Source: Inquilinus ginsengisoli_A
Lineage (GTDB): Bacteria > Pseudomonadota > Alphaproteobacteria > DSM-16000 > Inquilinaceae
Length of the DNA: 64,000 bases
NCBI RefSeq assembly: GCF_031453975.1
Contig: NZ_JAVDPW010000002.1
Location: 310,001-374,000 of the forward strand
Direction of reading: 5' to 3'
In this document: positions 50,624 through 59,202 of the stretch, in pieces
Layout of the letters: the number at the start of each line of letters is the position of its first letter
How positions within the stretch are numbered: the stretch's first letter is position 1
The notes under the pieces: generated by a model
What the model saw: the letters and a program-made list of their open reading frames with translations, nothing else
Database searches by the model: none
What the model was told of the DNA's origin: nothing
Translations under genes and position numbers: made by a program

Positions 50624-53600
50624 CTAGAACAGGGTCAACTGCCGGTCGGGCGCGCGTCGTGGCGCCGGATCGGTGCGGCGATGGGCCAGCAGCTCGGCCT
50701 CGATCTCGCCGAGGAAGGGCGACGGCTCGAACCGGACCATGCCGCCACGCCAGCGCCGCTCGCGGGCCCGGCACAGGAACAGCCGGTCCATCGCCCGGGT
50801 CATGCCGACATAGAACAGCCGCCGCTCCTCGGCCACCGCCGCCGGGTCGGATTCGCCGAAGCGCAGCGGCAGCACCCCGTCCTCCAGCCCCAGCACGAAC
50901 ACCACCGGGAATTCCAGCCCCTTGGCAGCGTGCAGGGTCAGCAGCGAGATCCGGTCGGCGCGCGGGTCCCAGAAATCCGCCTCGGTCGCCAACGCCACTG
51001 CGGCCAGGAAGCCGGCGCGGTCGGCCTCCCGCTCATCCAGCCGCGCCGCGATCAGCGCCAGCCGCTGCAGCGCGGCGGTGGCCGAGGCCGGGTCGGCGCC
51101 CTCGTGCCGCAGCCGCTCCGCCGCCCGCTGCAGCTGCTGCGGCAGGTCCGCCTCCTCCGCCTCCTGCTCCAGCGCCGCGAGCAGCGCCCGCACCGCCGGG
51201 TCCTCGGCCAGCGGGGCCAGCGAGCTGCGCTTGAACGGCATGCCGGCACGGGCCAGCGCTTCGGCCACGACATCGGCCTGGGCATCGGTGCGGTACAGCA
51301 CCGCGATATCGGCGAAGCCGATCTCGCCGCGGGCCGTGCCGTCCGACCGGCCGCTGTCGATCGAGAAGAAGCTGTGGCCGCCCAGCAGCGCCTCGACCTC
51401 CGCCACCACGAACTCGGCCTCGGCCTTGTCGCTGGGCGCGGCATGGGCGGAGATGCGGTCCTGCATGGCGCGGACGATCTCGGCGGCCGGCTCGACGCGC
51501 CCGTCGGCGCCGATGAAGCGGGAGGCGGCGGTGACGATGGTGCCGGTCGACCGGTAGTTGCGCTTCAGCCGGGCCACCGCGGCTCCGGGATGGTCGTGGT
51601 GGAAGCGGTCGAAACAGGAGGCGTCGGCGCCGCGGAAGCCGTAGATCGCCTGGTCCGGATCGCCGATGACGCAGAGATTACCGCCCGGCGGCACCAGCAG
51701 CGACAGCAGCCGCACCTGGCTGTCGTCGACATCCTGGAACTCGTCGACCGAGACGTGGCGGAAGCGGTCGCGATACAGCGCGACCAGGCCGGGATCGGCC
51801 TCTAGCGCCGCGATCGGCTTGCCGATCAGGTCGTCGAAATCGATCCAGTTGCGCAGGCCCAGCGCCTCATCGTAGCGCGCCAGGGCCTCGGCGGCATCGA
51901 GATCGGTGGCCGCGCCGGTCCGCTTGGTCCGCGAGATCGCGCGCAGCAGCCGCTCTGCCTTGCGCTGCGAGAGATCCAGCACTTCGACCAGCAGCGCGGT
52001 CCGCTCGGCCTCGCCCGCCACCTTGAAGTCGCGGTGCAGCCCCGCCGCCTCGCCATGCTCGCGCAGGATGGCGAGGCCGAGCGAATGGAAGGTGTGGATC
52101 GGCATCCGCCCGGCCCGCCCGGGCAGCAGCGCCTCCAGCCGCTCCCGCATCTCCGCCGCCGCCCGGCGGGTGAAGGTGATGGCGAGGCAGGCTGCGGGCG
52201 CCACACCGTGGTCGGCGACGAGATGGGCGATGCGATGGGTCAGGGTGCGGGTCTTGCCCGAGCCCGGCCCCGCGACGATCAGCAGCGGCCCATCCACCAT
52301 CGCCGCAGCGGCGCGCTGGTTGGGGTCGAGGCGGTCGAGAAGGCCGGGGGCCAAGGTCGTTGCGCTGGGGACGCTTGGAACCTCTGCTCCCTTCCCTTCA
52401 TCGTCATTCCCGCGAAAGCGGGAATCTTCCTCCGATTCAGCCGCCAGGAGATCCCCGCTTTCGCGGGGATAACGGGGTATGGGTTGGGACGAGGGCGTCG
52501 CCCGCAACTGCGGCAGGTCGAACAGCAACCCTCCCGCGGTGCGGCTCTTCAGCTCCTGCGGCTCGAACAGGCGGATCACGCCGTATTCGCCGTCATAGCC
52601 GGCGTCGCGGATCACCTGGCCGCGGCGCAGCCGGGTCACCGCCTCGGCCAGCAGCTCGGACTCCGCGCGGGCGATGTCCTCGACCGGCATCTCGCCCAGG
52701 ATCGACAGCTCCGACCCCAGCGTGCCGATCACGCGGTCGTAGCTGCGCTCCACCGCCTTGGTGGCCGGGCCGCTCGACAGCAGCTCGGACAGGATTTCCG
52801 GTAGCGGCACCAGGCTGGTGACCTCGCCCGCCGTGGCTGGCGGCAACGCCTCCGCTTCGGTGCGGTCGGCCAGGCGGTCGATCCGGTGCGACACGCCGAT
52901 GGTCAAGGGCTGGCCGCAGACCGGGCAGCGACCGCCCAGCGCCAGCGTCTCCTGCGGGCTCAGCCGCACCTCGCATTTGCGGTGGCCGTCGGCGTGGTAC
53001 TTGCCCTCCTCCGGGAAGAACTCGACCGTGCCGACATAGCCGTCGCCGGTCTCCAGCGCCCGGCGGATGGCGTGGTAGTCCGGGTCGCAGTCGAAGGCCG
53101 TCGCCTCGCGCCCCAGCTTGCCCGGCGAATGCGCGTCGGAGTTCGAGGTCAGGCGGTAGCGGTCGAGGAACGACACCCGCCAGTTCATCGCCGGGTCGGA
53201 GGACAGGCCGGTCTCGACCGCAAAGATGTGGTCGGACAGGTCGCCGTAGCAGTCGGCGATGGAATCGAAGCCGGATTGCGACCCCAGCGCCGCGAACCAC
53301 GGCGTCCAGATATGGGCCGGCACCAGATAGGCATCCGGGCCGGAGGCCAGCGTGACCTCCAGCAGGTCTCGGGAATCGAGGCCCAGGATCGGCCGCCCGT
53401 CCGAGGCGATGTTGCCGATCCGCGCCAGGCTGGCCTGCAGCCGGTCGATCGTCGCGAAATCCGGCCCGTAGATCAGGTGGTGGATCTTCCGGGTGCGGTC
53501 GCCCTTCTTGTAGATGGTCGAGATCTCGGTCGACAGCATGAACCGAACCGGGGTGCGGCACGGCGCCGGCAGCGTCGCCATCACCGCGGCTTCGAGATCC

Positions 53601-53803
53601 GGTCGCAGGCGGAACAGGCCGGGCGTGTCCGGCACCAGCTTGTCCTTCAGCTCGGCCAGCCAGACCGGGTGGACGCAGTCGCCGGTGCCGACCACGCCAA
53701 TGCCCTTGCGCGCCGCCCAATGGGCCAGGTGCTCGAGGTCGAGGTCGCGGCTGGTCGCCCGCGAATGCTTGGAATGGACGTGCAGATCGGCGTGAAAGCG
53801 CAT
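50624..53803 (-). CDS. EndoQ-type PHP nuclease fused to UvrD helicase
   Basis: A 1059-residue two-part protein. Residues 1-390: PHP nuclease of the EndoQ/TIGR00375 type, with metal motif DLHVHSKHSRAT, STEISTIYKK, and LTSNSDAHSPG, plus a Zn-like KCEV (276), CPVCG (295) element followed by GVSHRIDRLADR. About 480-1059: complete superfamily 1A helicase: Walker A VAGPGSGKTRT (about 506-516), motif II VDEFQDVDDSQ (about 686), GDPDQAIYGFRG, TLHAAKGLEF, and motif VI RRLFYVGMTRAMDRL. EndoQ cleaves DNA 5' of deaminated bases in archaea and some bacteria. The C-terminus reads DRQLTLF, a match to the beta-clamp-binding peptide. Residues about 442-468 are coded by a palindromic repeat. Start ATG 53803; the upstream frame is not used. 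Confidence 0.88.
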   Translation of the reverse strand: MRFHADLHVHSKHSRATSRDLDLEHLAHWAARKGIGVVGTGDCVHPVWLAELKDKLVPDTPGLFRLRPDLEAAVMATLPAPCRTPVRFMLSTEISTIYKKGDRTRKIHHLIYGPDFATIDRLQASLARIGNIASDGRPILGLDSRDLLEVTLASGPDAYLVPAHIWTPWFAALGSQSGFDSIADCYGDLSDHIFAVETGLSSDPAMNWRVSFLDRYRLTSNSDAHSPGKLGREATAFDCDPDYHAIRRALETGDGYVGTVEFFPEEGKYHADGHRKCEVRLSPQETLALGGRCPVCGQPLTIGVSHRIDRLADRTEAEALPPATAGEVTSLVPLPEILSELLSSGPATKAVERSYDRVIGTLGSELSILGEMPVEDIARAESELLAEAVTRLRRGQVIRDAGYDGEYGVIRLFEPQELKSRTAGGLLFDLPQLRATPSSQPIPRYPRESGDLLAAESEEDSRFRGNDDEGKGAEVPSVPSATTLAPGLLDRLDPNQRAAAAMVDGPLLIVAGPGSGKTRTLTHRIAHLVADHGVAPAACLAITFTRRAAAEMRERLEALLPGRAGRMPIHTFHSLGLAILREHGEAAGLHRDFKVAGEAERTALLVEVLDLSQRKAERLLRAISRTKRTGAATDLDAAEALARYDEALGLRNWIDFDDLIGKPIAALEADPGLVALYRDRFRHVSVDEFQDVDDSQVRLLSLLVPPGGNLCVIGDPDQAIYGFRGADASCFDRFHHDHPGAAVARLKRNYRSTGTIVTAASRFIGADGRVEPAAEIVRAMQDRISAHAAPSDKAEAEFVVAEVEALLGGHSFFSIDSGRSDGTARGEIGFADIAVLYRTDAQADVVAEALARAGMPFKRSSLAPLAEDPAVRALLAALEQEAEEADLPQQLQRAAERLRHEGADPASATAALQRLALIAARLDEREADRAGFLAAVALATEADFWDPRADRISLLTLHAAKGLEFPVVFVLGLEDGVLPLRFGESDPAAVAEERRLFYVGMTRAMDRLFLCRARERRWRGGMVRFEPSPFLGEIEAELLAHRRTDPAPRRAPDRQLTLF
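52401..52477. repeat. in-frame palindromic repeat inside the EndoQ-UvrD gene
   Basis: Two hairpins, ATTCCCGCGAAAGCGGGAAT (52406-52425) and ATCCCCGCTTTCGCGGGGAT (52451-52470), in inverse arrangement. This is the well-known proteobacterial intergenic repeat that reads PRESGD and SRFRGNDD on one strand. Here it is translated in frame as the linker between nuclease and helicase. Confidence 0.88.
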
Positions 53804-53909
53804 CGGGACCCCGTCTCTCCCGCGCCCGCCGAGGCGAGACTCGGGCGCCGCTCCGACGATCATAGGACGGAGGCCGATGACCGCAAACGCCGGTGGGCGG
53901 AGGTTCGGT

Positions 53910-54782
53910 CTAGAGACGCGACAGGACCATGCCCTCGGTCGCATAGGCCGCATGGCGGAAGTCGCGGATCGTCGCGATCCGCCCATCGGCCCAGCCGAGC
54001 AGGATCACATAGCGGACGGCGCCCGCTGGATCGGCCGGATCGCCGACCAGCAGCGCCGGACGGCCTTCCGCCAGGCCGGGCGAGAGATGCCAGTCGGAGA
54101 CCGCGGCGTAGCGGCCGAAATAGGTCGAGACCTCCCGACCAGCCAGGCGGGTTCGATTGACCAGCTCGAGCCGCACATCCTCGGCCAGCAGGTCGCGCAG
54201 GGCTTCGAAGTCGCGGGCGTTGAACCGGTCGGCGTAAGCGCGCAGCCGGGCCCGATCCGCCACCGCCAGCACAGGTGCCGGCGCCTCGGGGGCGTCGGCG
54301 AGCCCCTTCAGCCGGACACGGGCACGGTGCAGCGCCGCCTTCACCGCAGGGACGCTGAGGCCGAGGATGTCGGCCGTCTCAACCAGGGAATGGCCGAGCA
54401 CGTCGATCAGCACCAAGCTCGACCGCTGCGCCACGGGCAGGTGCAGCAGGGTCGCCAGGCTGGCGGTCGCCGCCACCTGGGCATCGGCGCCGGCACCGGC
54501 TTCCGCCAGCCCGGCCAGAGCGACATCGGACCCGATCTCCGCCCGCCGTCGGCGGCGCCGCAGGGCGTCGAGCGCCGCGTTGTGGGCGATGCGGAACAGC
54601 CAGCTGTCCGGCCGTTCGATCGGCCCGGCGGCCGGGAACGCCTCCGCCGCCTTGGCCAGCGCCTCCTGCACCACATCCTCGCCGTCGATCGCCGATCCGA
54701 CCATGCGGGCGCAGTAGCGATGCAGGCGCGGCCGCAGCTCCGCCATCAGCCGGCCGAAGGCCTCCGAGCTTCCATCGGGCAT
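53910..54782 (-). CDS. ECF sigma factor with SnoaL-like C-terminal domain
   Basis: A 290-residue extended ECF sigma factor. Region 2 includes IDGEDVVQEALAKAAEAF and DSWLFRIAHNAALDALR; region 4 includes LPVAQRSSLVLIDVLGHSLVETADILG and VPAVKAALHRARVRL. A C-terminal domain of about 115 residues (AYADRFNARDFEALRDLLAEDVRLEL...) has the SnoaL/NTF2-like opening typical of SigJ/ECF41-like groups, where the tail regulates activity in place of an anti-sigma factor. The DGGGK motif of ECF41 is not present. It is divergent from a small ABM-like gene, a likely target or partner. Confidence 0.88.
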   Translation of the reverse strand: MPDGSSEAFGRLMAELRPRLHRYCARMVGSAIDGEDVVQEALAKAAEAFPAAGPIERPDSWLFRIAHNAALDALRRRRRRAEIGSDVALAGLAEAGAGADAQVAATASLATLLHLPVAQRSSLVLIDVLGHSLVETADILGLSVPAVKAALHRARVRLKGLADAPEAPAPVLAVADRARLRAYADRFNARDFEALRDLLAEDVRLELVNRTRLAGREVSTYFGRYAAVSDWHLSPGLAEGRPALLVGDPADPAGAVRYVILLGWADGRIATIRDFRHAAYATEGMVLSRL

Positions 54783-54960
54783 GCCCGCCCCTTCCCGTTC
54801 GGCTCCGCCGGGTGACGGAGCCCCGGCCCTGAGACGCCGGACATCGGCCGAAGGATGCGCCGCCGCGAAAATAGTTCCGGCGGGAATCCTTCCGGCCCGC
54901 CCGGGCGTCCTGGACCCGATGGCGCGCATCCTGCGCGCCGCCCGACGGAAGGACCAGACC

Positions 54961-55272
54961 ATGCAGAGGCTGACTTTGGTGCGCTACACGACCAGGCCGG
55001 AGCACGCCGCCGAGAACGAGGCCCTGGCCCGGGCGGTGTTCGCCGAGCTGCGGGCCGTGCGGCCGGACGGCATCGCCTACCTGCTGTTCCGCGACGGGGA
55101 CGAATGGATGCACCTGTTCGTCAACACCCGGGCCGACGACGCCGCCGCCCTGACCGAGCTGCCCAGCTTCAAGGCCTATGGCCGGGATGTGAGCGCGCGC
55201 TGCGTGGCGCCGCCGGAGCCGCAGCGGCTCGGCCTGCAGCTACTCGAATCCTATGGCCTGATCTCGGACTAG
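54961..55272 (+). CDS. small ABM-like dimeric alpha/beta-barrel protein
   Basis: A 103-residue protein: MQRLTLVRYTTRPEHAAENEALARAVFAEL followed by GIAYLLFRDGDEWMHLFV. The alternating strand-helix pattern and length resemble antibiotic-biosynthesis-monooxygenase/dimeric barrel proteins. It is divergent from the SnoaL-tailed sigma factor, a pairing seen repeatedly for such sigma factors, so it is a plausible regulon member. It is convergent with the XRE gene. The in-frame extension upstream to 54781 overlaps the sigma promoter region. Confidence 0.65.
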   Translation: MQRLTLVRYTTRPEHAAENEALARAVFAELRAVRPDGIAYLLFRDGDEWMHLFVNTRADDAAALTELPSFKAYGRDVSARCVAPPEPQRLGLQLLESYGLISD

Positions 55273-55279
55273 ACAGCCC

Positions 55280-56083
55280 TCAGTCGCCCACGATCGGCAG
55301 GAACCGCGCGAACGGCTCCTCCACCGTGCGCCGGAGATAGTCGCGGTAGCGCGGATGGCAGGCGTGGCCGGCGGAGATGCGGCCGAATTCCGCCGCGCCC
55401 GCCGCTGCCATCGGCACGAACACGATCGGCGCCGCCACCGGCGTCAGCTGCGATCCCGGCCCGGCCTGCAGCGTGGTCAGGATGCCGTGCATCTCGCCGG
55501 CGATGGTCGGGCGGCCGACGATCGCCAGCCGGTACTGCCCATGGGTGTTGGTGACCAGGTAGATGTGGCCGGACTGGTTCGGGATCGAGATCGCGCCGTG
55601 CTGGGTGAAGGCGGCGTCGACCCGCTCGGATTCCCGGAACGACAGGTGCGAGGCCGCATCGTCCCAGAACACCTCGGTGCGGTAGGCGTAGATCGCGCTG
55701 CGGTCGCCGAAGGACGGCCGCAGCGTCAGGTACACGCCTTCGATCCAGGACACCGCCGGCCGCACATAATAGCCGAGATCCGCCGGCGCCACCCCGACCG
55801 GCGGGGGCGGCGGCACGGCGGCGACGGGGGCGGCCGGGCGCGGCTCGGCGTGCCGCAGCTTGACGCCCAGCGCCTCCTCCAGCCGGATCAGCGTGGCCAG
55901 GGTGAAGGGCCGGCGTCCGGACAGCGCCTTCTCCAGCGTCGAGATGCTGATCTTCGCCTGGTCGGCCAGGAACTGGCGCGAGATGCGGCGGCGCGCCAGC
56001 TCCTCCCGCACCAGGGCGGCGACGGCGTGGCTCTGCTCCTCCGACAGCTCGTGGTCCGCCGCGTGCGTCGACAAGCCGACCAA
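55280..56083 (-). CDS. XRE-type DNA-binding protein with C-terminal sensor-like domain
   Basis: About 267 residues. A helix-turn-helix lies near the N-terminus: ISRQFLADQAKISISTLEKALSGRRPFTLATLIRLEEALG. A Pro-rich linker follows, then a domain of about 150 residues rich in beta strands (GYYVRPAVSWIEGVYLTLRPSF, HIYLVTNTHGQYRLAIVGRP) that I cannot name. No ATG is available. A TTG at 56083 has AGGAGG five bases before its spacer and is the best start; the frame is open to another TTG at 56137. It is divergent from the sortase substrate gene and may regulate it. Confidence 0.75.
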   Translation of the reverse strand: MVGLSTHAADHELSEEQSHAVAALVREELARRRISRQFLADQAKISISTLEKALSGRRPFTLATLIRLEEALGVKLRHAEPRPAAPVAAVPPPPPVGVAPADLGYYVRPAVSWIEGVYLTLRPSFGDRSAIYAYRTEVFWDDAASHLSFRESERVDAAFTQHGAISIPNQSGHIYLVTNTHGQYRLAIVGRPTIAGEMHGILTTLQAGPGSQLTPVAAPIVFVPMAAAGAAEFGRISAGHACHPRYRDYLRRTVEEPFARFLPIVGD

Positions 56084-56102
56084 ACCGCCCTCCTCCGGAC
56101 AA

Positions 56103-56132
56103 ATCCGCACCGATCCGCACAGCACGGTGCGG
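56103..56132. promoter_or_regulatory. inverted and direct repeats upstream of the XRE gene
   Basis: CCGCACCG (56105-56112) and CGGTGCGG (56125-56132) form an 8-base inverted repeat with a 12-base centre. ATCCGCAC is also directly repeated (56103-56110, 56113-56120). Position between divergent genes suggests an operator for the XRE protein. Confidence 0.4.
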
Positions 56133-56257
56133 AGCAAGACCTATCCCGACCACGCCCTGCCGAACAAGCCGGATCATCACCGTGGCCGGACAAAGCCCGC
56201 CGGACCGACAAAAGACCACGGCCTCCGGGGAGGAGGACAGGGGTTCAGGAGGGTTTC

Positions 56258-58516
56258 ATGGCACCAACGACGCAAGCGACGACCACAGGTCTGTGGCCGT
56301 CTTTCCAGGCCCTGTTCGGCCACGCCGCACCGCTGCTGCTGCTGTCTGTCCTGCTGGCGGTGGCGACGCTGCTGGTCGCAGGGCACCCGGCGCGGGCCGA
56401 GATCGGGCCCAGCCTGGTGACACCGGGTGAGATGCAATCCGGCTCGCTGCTGTTCCGCGCCACCGAGAAGGGCCGCTATGTCGAGGCGCCGCGCCTGGGC
56501 ACCGATGTCGACCTGACGGTCAGCGGCCCGACGGCGCGGGCCCGCGTCACCCAGCTGTTCCAGAACCCGACCGATGGCTGGGTCGAGGCCGTCTACGTCT
56601 ATCCGCTGCCGGAGGACGGGGCGGTCGACACGCTGAAGATGGTGGTCGGCGATCGCGTCATCACCGGCGACATCGCCGCCCGCGAGGAGGCGCGCCGGAC
56701 CTATGAGGCGGCGAAGCAGGCCGGCCAGACCGCCGGCCTGGTCGAGGAGGAGCGGCCGAACCTGTTCACCACCTCGGTCGCCAATGTCGGCCCGGGCGAG
56801 ACCGTGATGATCCAGATCGAGTACCAGGAGAGCGTGCACCAGTCGGGCAGCGCGTTCTCGCTGCGCGTGCCGCTGGTGGTGGCGCCGCGCTACAGCCCGG
56901 CGCCGGTGGCGCAGACGGTCGACCTTGCGCCCGGCGGCAACGGCTGGGGCCGGACCGCCGACCCGGTGCCGGACCGCGACCGCATCACCCCGCCGGTGGC
57001 GGATCCGCGCCGCAGCGCTCCGCTGAACCCGGTGACGCTGACGGTGCGGTTGCAGGCCGGCTTCCCGCTGGGCGAGGTGGTCAGCGCCAACCATGCCGTC
57101 GACATCGATGCGCCAGGCCCGGACAGCCGCGTCATCCGGATGAAGGGCCCGGTGCCCGCCAACCGCGATTTCGAGCTGAGCTGGACGCCGGCCGCCGGCA
57201 CCGCGCCCTCGGTCGGGCTGTTCCGTGAGACCGTGGCCGGCGACGACTACCTGCTGGCCTTCGTCACCCCGCCGGCCCTGGCCCAGGCGGAGGACAAGCG
57301 GCCGCGCGACGTCGTCTTCGTCATCGACAATTCCGGCTCGATGGGCGGCACCTCGATGGCCCAGGCCAAGGCCAGCCTGCTCTACGCCCTCGGCCGGCTG
57401 TCCCCCGCCGACCGCTTCAACGTGGTGCGCTTCGACGACACGCTGGACGTGCTGTTCCCGGACGCGGTGCCGGCCGACGCCGAGCATATCGGCACCGCCC
57501 GCGGCTTCGTCTCGGGCCTGCAGGCGTCGGGCGGCACCGAGATGGTGCCGGCGATGCGGGCGGCCCTGGCCGATCGCAGCACCGATGGGGCGGCCCGGCT
57601 GCGCCAGGTGGTGTTCCTGACCGATGGCGCGATCGGCGACGAGCAGCAGCTGTTCGACACCATCAGCGCTCTGCGCGGCCGGTCGCGCGTGTTCATGGTC
57701 GGCATCGGCTCGGCCCCCAACTCCTACCTGATGAACCGCGCCGCCGAGCTGGGCCGCGGCACCTTCACCCAGATCGGGTCGACCGAGCAGGTCGAGGAGC
57801 GGATGCGCAGCCTGTTCGAGAAGCTGGAGAGCCCCGTCGTCACCAACCTGTCGGCCCGGGTCTCGGCCGGCGACGCGGATGTGACGCCGGAGAGCCTGCC
57901 CGACCTGTATCGCGGCGAGCCGGTGGTGCTGGCGGCGAAGCTTGCCACGCTGTCCGGCACCATCGAGATCAAGGGCATGATCGGCGACCGGCCCTGGACC
58001 GTCACCCTGCCGGTGGCGCAGGCGGCCGAAGGCGCCGGGCTGTCGAAGCTGTGGGCCCGGCGCAAGATCGCCGACGCCGAGGTGGCGCAGACCCTGCGCC
58101 AGATCACGCCGGAGCAGGCCGACGAACGCATCCTGGCCCTGGCGCTGCAGCACCGCCTGGTGACCCGGCTGACCAGCCTGGTCGCGGTCGACAAGACCCC
58201 GCGCCGGCCGGACGGGGCACCGCTGAGCCGCAGCGACATCCCGCTGAACCTGCCCTCGGGCTGGGATTTCGAAAAGGTGTTCGGCGCGGACAAGGCTTCG
58301 CCGCCCGCCGAGTTCCGCGAGGCCGCGCTGCTGCTGCCCGCCGCGGCCCGGTCCACCGAACCCGCGGCGGCCCACAAGCCGACGCCGGTCGAGGAGGTCG
58401 TGCTGCCGGTGACCGCGACCGATGCCGAACTGCGGATCCTGGCCGGCGCCCTGCTGCTGCTCGCCGGCCTGGCCGTCTTCCGGTTCAGCCGCCGGTCGAC
58501 GGGAGGCCGGGCATGA
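56258..58516 (+). CDS. VIT/vWA-domain sortase target protein
   Basis: A 752-residue surface protein. Signal peptide about 1-47 (LLLLSVLLAVATLLVAG, cleavage near ARAEIG). VIT domain (about 70-190, QLFQNPTDGWVEAVYVYPLPEDGAV). vWA domain with MIDAS DNSGSMGGTS (about 357). A C-terminal sorting-like signal: LPVTA (about 715), a hydrophobic helix (725-742) and RFSRR. This is the layout of the marine proteobacterial sortase target family (TIGR03788). The ATG at 56258 has AGGAGGG six bases upstream. It is coupled to the sortase gene by a four-base overlap. A calcium-dependent adhesive or matrix role is probable but untested. Confidence 0.9.
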   Translation: MAPTTQATTTGLWPSFQALFGHAAPLLLLSVLLAVATLLVAGHPARAEIGPSLVTPGEMQSGSLLFRATEKGRYVEAPRLGTDVDLTVSGPTARARVTQLFQNPTDGWVEAVYVYPLPEDGAVDTLKMVVGDRVITGDIAAREEARRTYEAAKQAGQTAGLVEEERPNLFTTSVANVGPGETVMIQIEYQESVHQSGSAFSLRVPLVVAPRYSPAPVAQTVDLAPGGNGWGRTADPVPDRDRITPPVADPRRSAPLNPVTLTVRLQAGFPLGEVVSANHAVDIDAPGPDSRVIRMKGPVPANRDFELSWTPAAGTAPSVGLFRETVAGDDYLLAFVTPPALAQAEDKRPRDVVFVIDNSGSMGGTSMAQAKASLLYALGRLSPADRFNVVRFDDTLDVLFPDAVPADAEHIGTARGFVSGLQASGGTEMVPAMRAALADRSTDGAARLRQVVFLTDGAIGDEQQLFDTISALRGRSRVFMVGIGSAPNSYLMNRAAELGRGTFTQIGSTEQVEERMRSLFEKLESPVVTNLSARVSAGDADVTPESLPDLYRGEPVVLAAKLATLSGTIEIKGMIGDRPWTVTLPVAQAAEGAGLSKLWARRKIADAEVAQTLRQITPEQADERILALALQHRLVTRLTSLVAVDKTPRRPDGAPLSRSDIPLNLPSGWDFEKVFGADKASPPAEFREAALLLPAAARSTEPAAAHKPTPVEEVVLPVTATDAELRILAGALLLLAGLAVFRFSRRSTGGRA

Positions 58517-59202
58517 GCGCGACCCTGCCGCTGTCCCACCCCCTGGCCGGGCAGCGCCAGGCCCGGCCGCAGCGCCAGCCGCGCCCGCGGGGCCGGCCCC
58601 GGCTGCGGGTCATCGCCCTGCTGCTGATCCTGGCCGGGCTGGGCCTGGCCGGCCAGGGCGTCTGGATCCACGCCAAGGCGACGCTGGCCCAGTTCCTGCT
58701 CGACCGCGCCTTCGCCGAGACCCTGGCGACCGGCGAGGCGGCCAAGCCCTGGCCCTGGGCCGACACCTGGCCGGTGGCGCGGATCGACCTACCGCGGCTG
58801 GAGAAGAGCGCCATCGCCCTGGCCGGCAGCAGCGGCCAGGCCCTGGCCTTCGGCCCCGGCCATGTCGAGGACACGCCGGAGGCCGGCGAACCCGGCACCG
58901 CCGTCTATGCCGCCCATCGCGACACCCATTTCCGCTTCCTGGCGGATGTGAAGGTCGGCGACGAGATCGATGTCACCCGCCGCGACGGCCGCCGCGTGGC
59001 CTTCCGGGTGACCGGCACGCGGGTGGCGACCTGGGACGTCTCGGGCATCGATCCCCAGGCCCCCGGCCGCAACCTGGTGCTGGCCACCTGCTGGCCGTTC
59101 AACGCCACCACCCCGGGCCCCTACCGCTACCTGGTGGAGGCGGAGGCGGTGAATCCGGCCCCGAACGCGGTAGCGGAGGCGGCTACCGGCCCGCGACCGT
59201 GA
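58513..59202 (+). CDS. class GN (Gram-negative) sortase
   Basis: A 229-residue sortase. An N-terminal membrane helix (about 31-50) is followed by the sortase barrel with catalytic His135 (YAAHRDTHFRF), Cys193 (LATCWPFN) and Arg205 (PYRYLVEA). The class GN family (TIGR03784) is nearly always paired with the vWA-type substrate encoded just upstream, which carries LPVTA. It would cleave this motif and attach or release the substrate in the periplasm. The acceptor in Gram-negative cells is not established. The 3' end overlaps the convergent DUF72 gene by 20 bases. Confidence 0.93.
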   Translation: MSATLPLSHPLAGQRQARPQRQPRPRGRPRLRVIALLLILAGLGLAGQGVWIHAKATLAQFLLDRAFAETLATGEAAKPWPWADTWPVARIDLPRLEKSAIALAGSSGQALAFGPGHVEDTPEAGEPGTAVYAAHRDTHFRFLADVKVGDEIDVTRRDGRRVAFRVTGTRVATWDVSGIDPQAPGRNLVLATCWPFNATTPGPYRYLVEAEAVNPAPNAVAEAATGPRP

